Translations under genes and position numbers: made by a program
From: Planctomycetota bacterium
GTDB taxonomy: Bacteria; Planctomycetota; UBA1135
Direction: 5' to 3'
Length of the DNA: 56,291 bases
Assembly: GCA_003696625.1 (NCBI GenBank)
Contig: RFGR01000113.1
Span: 1-56,291, forward strand
Notes under the pieces: model-generated
The model's database searches: none
Told to the model about the DNA's origin: nothing
The model's input: the letters and a program-made list of their open reading frames with translations, nothing else
Shown: positions 24,354-30,477 of the stretch, one piece after another
Layout of the letters: each line of letters begins with the position of its first letter
Numbering within the stretch: the stretch's first letter is position 1

Positions 24354-25153
24354 TGCTCCGGGTCGGCTCCGTCCCCTATCTCGTGGCGCAGCCGCTGATC
24401 TACGGCCTCGCCGACCGCGCCGGGGTCGAGCTGACCTTCGCGCCGCCTTCGGAGCTGGCCCGGGGCCTGCGCGCCGGCCGCTTCGACGTCGCGCTGGCCT
24501 CCTCGATCCTGGCGATCGAGGAACCGGACCTCCGACTCTGGCGCGAGGGGCCGCTGATCGGCGCCGACGGACCGGTGCGCTCGGTCCTCCTCCTGCTCCG
24601 CCCGGGCCTGCCGGGGCCGGCCGCGGTCCGCCGCCTCGAACTCGACCCGCACAGCCGGACCGGTCGCCTCCTGGCCGCGATCGTCCTTCAACAACGCTGG
24701 CTGGCCGAGCCGGAGATGGTCGAGGCGACGGACGGCGACGGCTTCGCCGCCGGCACCGACGCCGTCCAGCGGATCGGCGACCCGGCCCTGCGGGCCGCCG
24801 TCGAGCACCCGCACTGGCGGCCGCTCGACCTGGCCGAGGAGTGGAAGGAGCTGACCGGCCTGCCGTTCGTCTTCGCCGGCTGGATCGGCCGGCCCGGCTT
24901 CGATCCGGCCGAGGCGGCGGGCCTGCTCGGGCCGGCAGCCGACGCCGGGCTGGAGCGCCGGGCCGAACTGGCCGAGCGGATCGGCGTGCCCGGGGTCGAT
25001 CCCGGCTTCCTCCGCCGCTACCTGGGAGAGGATGTCCGCTACCGGTTGCCGGCCCCCACGGTCGATCGGGTCCTGGCGGAATTCGGCCGCCGCTCCGGCC
25101 TGGTCACGGCCGGCGCCGAGGAAACCGGCTACCGCGGCGACGCCGGCGGCTAG
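24353..25153 (+). CDS. mqnA: Chorismate dehydratase (MqnA)
   Basis: A 266-residue cytosolic enzyme of the periplasmic-binding-protein fold that dehydrates chorismate to 3-enolpyruvyl benzoate, the first step of the futalosine pathway. The N-terminal VGSVPYLVAQPLIYGL and RFDVALASSILAIEE match the family (canonical start R-G-x-V-x-Y-x-N-x-x-P-L). The usual Asn after YL is replaced by Val-Ala here. Length is normal. It is translationally coupled to mqnE and followed 13 bases later by the LON-domain gene, so it is probably in one operon with it. Confidence 0.88.
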   Translation: MLRVGSVPYLVAQPLIYGLADRAGVELTFAPPSELARGLRAGRFDVALASSILAIEEPDLRLWREGPLIGADGPVRSVLLLLRPGLPGPAAVRRLELDPHSRTGRLLAAIVLQQRWLAEPEMVEATDGDGFAAGTDAVQRIGDPALRAAVEHPHWRPLDLAEEWKELTGLPFVFAGWIGRPGFDPAEAAGLLGPAADAGLERRAELAERIGVPGVDPGFLRRYLGEDVRYRLPAPTVDRVLAEFGRRSGLVTAGAEETGYRGDAGG

Positions 25154-25166
25154 AGGAGCGGACCCG

Positions 25167-25802
25167 ATGGCGATCCGCGCTCCGCTGTTCCCGCTTCCGA
25201 ACGTGCTCCTCTACCCGAGCGCGATCCTGCCGATCCACGTCTTCGAGACCCGCTACGTCCATCTGGTCGAGGATCTCCTCGCCCGCGGCGAAGACCGCCT
25301 CGTCCTCGGCCTCCTGCGCGACGGCTGGGAGGACGACTATTTCGGCTCGCCGCCGGTCCACCCCGTCGCCGGCCTGGCCCAAGTTCTCCACTTCGGCGAA
25401 AAACTGGACGGCCGCTACAACATCTTGGTCCAGGGGATCGGCCGGGTGCAGATCCTCCGCCAGACCGGACGCGGGGTCCCCTACCGGCTGGTCGAGGTCG
25501 AGCCGCTGGCCGAGCGCGAGCCACCGCCGCCCCAGGCCGAGGCCCTCCGCCGCGCACTCCGCGACGGGCTGATCGACTTCGCCGACGGCTCGTTGATGGT
25601 CCAGGCCGACGCCCCGCTCGGCTACCTGGCCGACGTGCTGTTGGTCGCCCTGCCCACGCCGATCGAGGAGAAACAAGAACTCTTCGCCATCCTCGATCAG
25701 CGGCTCCGGGCCGAGAAGGTTCTGCAACTGCTCGAGCGGGCCGTCCGCGACCGGCGCAGTTGGAGCGCCGCGCCGATGCCGATCGCCGCCGGCTGGAACT
25801 GA
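25167..25802 (+). CDS. LON N-terminal substrate-binding domain protein
   Basis: A 211-residue stand-alone protein made of the LON substrate-binding (PUA-like plus helical) domain without the protease. LFPLPNVLLYPSAILPIHVF at the N-terminus is the family signature. GYLADVLLVALPTPIEEKQE marks the helical part. One of the few genes here with a clear Shine-Dalgarno (GAGGAG, 8 bases before the ATG), in keeping with an internal operon position after mqnA. Role unknown; such proteins are suspected of binding unfolded peptides. Confidence 0.9.
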   Translation: MAIRAPLFPLPNVLLYPSAILPIHVFETRYVHLVEDLLARGEDRLVLGLLRDGWEDDYFGSPPVHPVAGLAQVLHFGEKLDGRYNILVQGIGRVQILRQTGRGVPYRLVEVEPLAEREPPPPQAEALRRALRDGLIDFADGSLMVQADAPLGYLADVLLVALPTPIEEKQELFAILDQRLRAEKVLQLLERAVRDRRSWSAAPMPIAAGWN

Positions 25803-25853
25803 TCCCGCCGATCGGATCCGGACCGGCCAGCCGGTCCGCCGCCCGGCCGGCGC

Positions 25854-25859
25854 TACCCT
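25854..25859 (+). promoter_or_regulatory. -10-like TACCCT for the deacetylase gene
   Basis: TACCCT ends 7 bases before the ATG at 25867, giving a leaderless or one-base-leader transcript. Confidence 0.35.
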
Positions 25860-25866
25860 CGACCCC

Positions 25867-26790
25867 ATGCTGGTCCTGCGCGACCATCGCTTCCTCCTCC
25901 ACGATCCGGGAGCGAACCACCCCGAGTGCCCGGCCCGCCTCCAGGCGGTCCACGAGGCGCTGGATCGGGCCCGGCTGCCCGGGCTGCGGGAGGAGGCCCC
26001 GCCGCTCGCCCCGGTCGAGGCTCTGACCCGGGTGCACGGCCCGGAGCTGGTCCAGCGCCTCGAGGCCACGGCGGGAGCGCGCTCGACCCGGCTGGATCCG
26101 GACACGGTCGCCTCGGAGGCCTCCTGGACCTGCGCCCGCTTGGCCGCCGGGGCGGCGATGCGGGCGGCCGCGGCCGTCTCCTCCGGCGAAGCCGGCGAAG
26201 CGCTGGCCCTGGTCCGGCCCCCCGGACACCACGCCGAGCCGGATCGAGCGATGGGTTTCTGCCTGCTCAACAACGTCGCCGTCGCCGCCGAGGCGGCGAT
26301 CCGGGACTACGGGGTGGAGCGGGTGCTCATCCTGGACATGGACGTCCACCACGGCAACGGCACCCAGCGGATCTTCTCCCGCCGCGGCGACGTCTTCTTC
26401 GCCAGCAGCCACCGCTGGCCCTTCTACCCCGGCACCGGCGCCGCCGACGAGCGCGGCGAAGGCCCGGGGGCGGGCGCCACCCTAAACCTGCCGCTGCCGG
26501 CCGACGCCGGCGACGATCGCCTGCTCGACGCTTGGTACCGCGGCCTGGGCCCGGAGCTGCTTCGTTTCCGACCGGAGTTGATCTTGGTCTCGGCGGGTTT
26601 CGACGCCTGGCAGGGCGACCCGGTCGGCGGCCTCGGCGTCAGCCTGGCCGGCTTCCGACGCCTCACCGCCCTGTTCCGGGAGTGGGCCCTGCAGTTCTGC
26701 CACGGCCGGATCGCCTGGGTGCTCGAGGGCGGCTACGACCCCGAGGCGCTAGCGGCCGCCGTCCTCGACCTGGCGCAGGAGGCGGGCTGA
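25867..26790 (+). CDS. Histone deacetylase-superfamily amidohydrolase
   Basis: A 307-residue zinc-dependent enzyme of the class II HDAC/acetylpolyamine amidohydrolase group. Catalytic elements are RPPGHHAEP (His-His pair near residue 120) and DMDVHHGNGTQ (Asp and His zinc ligands near 158). SAGFDAWQGDPVGGL supplies the third Asp ligand, and EGGYDPEALA the glycine-rich loop with Tyr. In bacteria these remove acyl groups from lysines, acetoin-pathway enzymes or polyamines. Length is normal. The 3' end overlaps the convergent EEP gene by 42 bases. Confidence 0.93.
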   Translation: MLVLRDHRFLLHDPGANHPECPARLQAVHEALDRARLPGLREEAPPLAPVEALTRVHGPELVQRLEATAGARSTRLDPDTVASEASWTCARLAAGAAMRAAAAVSSGEAGEALALVRPPGHHAEPDRAMGFCLLNNVAVAAEAAIRDYGVERVLILDMDVHHGNGTQRIFSRRGDVFFASSHRWPFYPGTGAADERGEGPGAGATLNLPLPADAGDDRLLDAWYRGLGPELLRFRPELILVSAGFDAWQGDPVGGLGVSLAGFRRLTALFREWALQFCHGRIAWVLEGGYDPEALAAAVLDLAQEAG

Positions 26791-27615
26791 GACCGGATTG
26801 TGGTCGCTGGCGCGCTCGATCTCCTCGCCGGCGACGATCTCGGCCCCGGCCAGCGACCGGGCCAGGGCCGGGGTGAGGAGGATGAAGTCGATCCGCGACC
26901 GATAGGGCTCGCGGTTGTAGCTCGGCTCGCTGCTGCCGGCGCAGGCGTCCACTAGCCCGATCGCCAACAGAGCCTGCAGGGTGGCGCTGTCCGGAACGTC
27001 GTTGAAGTCGCCGGCGACGAGCGCCCGGTACGCCGGATCGCGCTCGAGTTCCCCACCGATCACCGCCGCCACCGCCTTGGCTTCGGCCAGCCGGACGACA
27101 TCGGCCTCGTCGCCGCCGTGCTGGGACTTCAGATGGACCACGTAGACGTCGGCGTCGAGCGGCGAGCCGATCCGGACCCGGAGCAGGTCGCGCCGGAACC
27201 GCTGCTCCCGGCCGCGATCGTCGCGGAAACGGAGATGGCGGTAGGAGGTGACCGGACCGATCGGCAGCCGGCTCAACAAGGCGACGTCGATCCCGCGGGG
27301 GTCGTTGCCCTCGAACGCCACCACCTCGTAGCCCAGTTCGGACAGGCGCTCGGCGGCGAACGACTCGAGCAGGAAGCGGTTCTCCACCTCCTCGACGCAG
27401 ACCACGTCGGCGTCGAGACGGCGAAGGACGGCGGCGATCCGGTCCAGCCGGGCGTCGCTCGCGTAGCTCGGGCGGGTTCGTTCGTCCTCCCGCCAGGGGT
27501 CGTCCCAGCGGTCGAACAGGTTCTCCAGGTTCCAGGTGGCGATCCGGATCGGCGGCTGCTGGTCGGCCGCCGCGGTCGGGTCCTGGAGCAGGACGAGCAG
27601 GCTGGCGAGGAACAT
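26749..27615 (-). CDS. Endonuclease/exonuclease/phosphatase (EEP) family protein
   Basis: A 288-residue protein starting MFLASLLVLLQ, a short signal peptide or anchor, so probably exported. The EEP catalytic set is complete: TWNLENLF (metal-binding Asn), CVEEVEN (Glu), VVHLKSQHGG (His), VAGDFND (Asp/Asn) and the terminal SDHNPV (Asp-His). It acts on nucleic acid or phospho-ester substrates that cannot be read from sequence. An upstream in-frame start would add 67 residues of intergenic sequence without similarity. It has a convergent overlap with the deacetylase gene. Confidence 0.9.
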   Translation of the reverse strand: MFLASLLVLLQDPTAAADQQPPIRIATWNLENLFDRWDDPWREDERTRPSYASDARLDRIAAVLRRLDADVVCVEEVENRFLLESFAAERLSELGYEVVAFEGNDPRGIDVALLSRLPIGPVTSYRHLRFRDDRGREQRFRRDLLRVRIGSPLDADVYVVHLKSQHGGDEADVVRLAEAKAVAAVIGGELERDPAYRALVAGDFNDVPDSATLQALLAIGLVDACAGSSEPSYNREPYRSRIDFILLTPALARSLAGAEIVAGEEIERASDHNPVSARLLRQVEDGGR

Positions 27616-27624
27616 CGGGCCGGG

Positions 27625-27630
27625 AGTATA
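27625..27630 (-). promoter_or_regulatory. -10-like TATACT for the EEP gene
   Basis: TATACT on the minus strand ends 9 bases before the ATG at 27615. It is one of the best -10 matches in the window and predicts a leader of about 2-3 bases. Confidence 0.45.
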
Positions 27631-28194
27631 GGTCGCGTGGGAGGCGGTACTCCGGCGGGATCGGCGGCCCGGGGAAAAGGGACGGCCGGAGCCGACATCC
27701 CCGCCACCACGTGTAGATGCCAGCTCCGGCCTAGCAGGCTGTCGCCCGCTTGCTGCGAGGCGGATCAGTCCATTTCCTCGCACCTCCTGATTAACCGATC
27801 GAAAAAGACACGGCAAGGGGAGAAATATTGTTCCAAGACCGGAAGGAAACTGGTCCCACCGCCTGGATCACATCCTCGGGTTCCTCTGGCACCCGGTTCC
27901 GGAGCAATCGCCGCGAACGACAGGGGGAAACAGGCGTTTCCGCGGGGAATCCAGGGGTTTGGTCGTGCGAGCGAATCCCCGGGCGAATCCGCCGGAACAT
28001 CCAACCGCCGGGCCCCCCCGGCCGGCGGAGGCGTGGACTGGGACGGAAGATCGGGCCTCCCGGCCGAGCAGGCGATCCGCGGGAACCGGCGGCCGGGAGC
28101 CGGCCGAGCGTCCCCTTGGCGTAGACGAATGACCACGAGTCCGGTTACGCCGGAAGTCGAAGTCCAGAACCAGCGGATGGGACCAGATTCCCGG
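27631..28194. other. Gene-free interval with lower GC
   Basis: About 560 bases between the EEP promoter and the end of the OB-fold gene. No reading frame has family resemblance. The part from about 27770 to 27960 is visibly richer in A and T than the rest of the window. It holds a small perfect hairpin GGAAAC-AGGC-GTTTCC (27926-27941). It could hide an RNA gene or a decayed gene; nothing firmer can be said. Confidence 0.4.
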
Positions 28195-28698
28195 TCAGTC
28201 CAGGAGCACGATCTGCCGCGGCTCCTCGATCACCACCTGCGGCGTCCCCCGGTATTCCTCCACCTTCCCCACCAGCCGCACCCGCCGGCCGAGCAGCCAG
28301 TCCTCGGGCCGATCCGGGAATTCCCCGAAGGAGCTGGCGAAGATCACGCCGTGGAAGCGACCCCGCCAGTCCTCGGCGAAGTTCAGGAAACAGGCGCGAC
28401 CGCTGTTGTGGGTGGCGACGATCGTGCCTTCGGCCGCCACCACCTCGCCGAGGTGGCGGCCGGCCTCGGTCCACGGCACGACCCGGGCCGCCTCCGGCGG
28501 CAGATCGAGCCGCGGCCAGGGCTGGAGCGGCTCGGAGGCGGCGGCGAGTTCCTCCGCCCTCGGGTCCAGGAGCGGCGGATCGCCGCCGGGGGCGGTCCAC
28601 TCGTCCGCCCCGCCGGGCGGAGGCGCGGCCGGGACCGGCCCGCGGTCGCAGGCCAGGGCCGCGACCAACAGGAACCACGCCGCAGCCCGCTGCCTCAC
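28195..28698 (-). CDS. OB-fold (tRNA_anti-like) lipoprotein
   Basis: A 167-residue protein with GTG start that overlaps the proS stop codon (GTGA). The N-terminus is a short signal ending in LVAALAC, a good lipobox. After a Pro- and Ala-rich linker the last ~90 residues form an OB-fold-like domain: HLGEVVAAEGTIVATHNSG, a FLNFAEDW strand and VRLVGKVEEYRGTPQVVIEE. This matches the small OB-fold proteins related to nucleic-acid-binding anticodon domains. A periplasmic OB-fold could bind oligosaccharide or nucleic acid. It is co-transcribed after proS, but the functional link is unclear. Confidence 0.75.
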   Translation of the reverse strand: MRQRAAAWFLLVAALACDRGPVPAAPPPGGADEWTAPGGDPPLLDPRAEELAAASEPLQPWPRLDLPPEAARVVPWTEAGRHLGEVVAAEGTIVATHNSGRACFLNFAEDWRGRFHGVIFASSFGEFPDRPEDWLLGRRVRLVGKVEEYRGTPQVVIEEPRQIVLLD

Positions 28699-30431
28699 GA
28701 CCGAATCTCCGCCAGCGCCGCCCGGACCCGCGCCAGCGCCTCCTCGACCGCCACGACCTCCCGGCCCTCCTCGCCGCGGCGGCTCCACTCGACCCGGCGC
28801 TCGCCGGCGTCCCGGCCGACCACGATCCGCAGCGGCACGCCGACCAGGTCGGCGTCCTTGAACTTGGCGCCGGGCGATACTTTGGCGCGGTCGTCCCAGA
28901 GCACGTCCACTCCTTCACCCTCGAGCGCGTCGTGGATCTCGCCGGCGAGGGCGTCCTGGACCGGGTCGCCGACCTTCAACTGAACCAGATGGACGGAATA
29001 AGGAGCGATCGGCAGCGGCCAGATCATGCCGTTCCGGTCGTGGTTCTGCTCGATCGCGGCCGCCGCCACGCGCGAGATGCCGATCCCGTAGCAGCCCATC
29101 CAGATCGGCTGGCGCCGCTGCTGCTCGTCGTCGAACCAGGCGCCCATCGCCTCCGAGTACTTGGTGCCGAGCTGGAAGATATGGCCGACCTCGATGCCGC
29201 GGGTGATCTCGAGCACGCCGTCGCCGTCGGCCATCCGGTCGCCGGCCTGGACGAGGCCGAGATCCACCGTCTCCGGCTGCTCGAGGTCGCGGCCGAACCA
29301 GACGTCGAGGTAGTGGGTGCCGGTTTCGTTGCCGCCGCAGAGGAAGCCCTGGACCCCCTCGACGCTGCGGTCGGCCAGCAAGCGGACGTCCTCCCGCAGT
29401 CCGATCGGGCCGGCGAAGCCGACCTCCGCCCCGGTCACCGCCCGCACCGTCTCCTCGTCGGCCAGATCGAGGGAGACCGCCCCGAGATGATTGAGGAGCT
29501 TGACCTCGTTGATCTCTCGGTCGCCGCGGCACATCACCGCCACCGGCGCCTCGCGGTCCTCCCAAACGACCGAGTAGATCACCGTCTTCAGCATCCGCTC
29601 GAGCGGCAGGTCGGGGAAGAGGGCGCGGAGGTCCTCGCAACTGCGGGCGTCCGGGGTCGGTTCCTTGTGCATCGGCCGCTCGGTCGGCGGCGGCGGCGGC
29701 GGCGGAATCCGCGACACCGCCTTCTCGACGTTGGCGGCGTAGCCGCGTTCGCGGCAGACCGCGATCGCGTCCTCGCCGGTGTCGGCGTCGACCATGAACT
29801 CTTCCGAGCCGCTGCCGCCGATCGCGCCGCTGTCGGCCTCGACGGCGGTGAAGCGCAGACCGCAACGGCGGAAGATGGCCCGATATACCTCCCGCATCCG
29901 GGCGTAGCTGGCCGCCATCGCCTCGGCCGAAACGTCGAAGGAATAGGCGTCCTTCATGATGAACTCACGCCCGCGCATCAGGCCGAAGCGCGGCCGGATC
30001 TCGTCCCGGAACTTGGTCTGGATCTGGTACAGGATCACCGGCAGCTGCTTGTGCGACTGGACCAGGCTGCGGACGTAGTTCGTCACCACCTCCTCGTGCG
30101 TGGGCCCGAGGCAGACCTCGGCGCCGCGCCGGTCGGTGAAGTGAAACAGGATCCCGTCCCGGACGTAACGGTCGAGCCGCCCCGACTCCCGCCACAGCTC
30201 GGTCGGCTGCAGGGCGGGCATCAACATCTCCTGGCAGCCGGCCTTGTCGTGCTCCTCGCGCACGATCGCCTCGATCTTGCGCAGCACCCGCCACATCATC
30301 GGCGCGTAAACGTAGATCCCGGCGGCCAGCTTCTGCAGGAAGCCGGCCCGAACCATCAGGGCATGGGAGCGCACCTCGGCGTCGGCCGGGTCCTCCCTCA
30401 GGGTCACGAAGAGCTGGCGGGACAGGCGCAT
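28695..30431 (-). CDS. proS: Prolyl-tRNA synthetase, bacterial type
   Basis: A 578-residue class II synthetase charging tRNA-Pro. Motif 2 contains CLGPTHEEV and the FRDEIRPRFGLMRGREF stretch. The editing insertion (INS) domain lies between motifs 2 and 3. Motif 3 is GCYGIGISRV, followed by a C-terminal anticodon-binding domain (VLWDDRAKVSPGAKFKDADL). Length matches the long bacterial ProS form. Seven consecutive prolines, encoded by seven CCG codons (29685-29705), precede the INS domain in a Pro-rich linker. The ATG at 30431 is chosen by homology; upstream sequence is the divergent promoter. It is followed by a coupled OB-fold lipoprotein. Confidence 0.96.
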   Translation of the reverse strand: MRLSRQLFVTLREDPADAEVRSHALMVRAGFLQKLAAGIYVYAPMMWRVLRKIEAIVREEHDKAGCQEMLMPALQPTELWRESGRLDRYVRDGILFHFTDRRGAEVCLGPTHEEVVTNYVRSLVQSHKQLPVILYQIQTKFRDEIRPRFGLMRGREFIMKDAYSFDVSAEAMAASYARMREVYRAIFRRCGLRFTAVEADSGAIGGSGSEEFMVDADTGEDAIAVCRERGYAANVEKAVSRIPPPPPPPTERPMHKEPTPDARSCEDLRALFPDLPLERMLKTVIYSVVWEDREAPVAVMCRGDREINEVKLLNHLGAVSLDLADEETVRAVTGAEVGFAGPIGLREDVRLLADRSVEGVQGFLCGGNETGTHYLDVWFGRDLEQPETVDLGLVQAGDRMADGDGVLEITRGIEVGHIFQLGTKYSEAMGAWFDDEQQRRQPIWMGCYGIGISRVAAAAIEQNHDRNGMIWPLPIAPYSVHLVQLKVGDPVQDALAGEIHDALEGEGVDVLWDDRAKVSPGAKFKDADLVGVPLRIVVGRDAGERRVEWSRRGEEGREVVAVEEALARVRAALAEIRS

Positions 30432-30441
30432 GAAGCGGCGA

Positions 30442-30447
30442 ATTCTA
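30442..30447 (-). promoter_or_regulatory. -10-like TAGAAT for proS
   Basis: TAGAAT on the minus strand lies 10 bases before the proS ATG, giving a leader of about 2-4 bases. It shares a 46-base divergent space with the next promoter. Confidence 0.42.
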
Positions 30448-30461
30448 GTGCGACCCGGCCG

Positions 30462-30467
30462 TAGCAT
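30462..30467 (+). promoter_or_regulatory. -10-like TAGCAT for the regulatory-like repeat gene
   Basis: TAGCAT lies 10 bases before the ATG at 30478. It supports that start over the in-frame ATGs at 30430 and 30466, which would lie upstream of, or within, the box. Confidence 0.35.
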
Positions 30468-30477
30468 GAGAGCCGCG

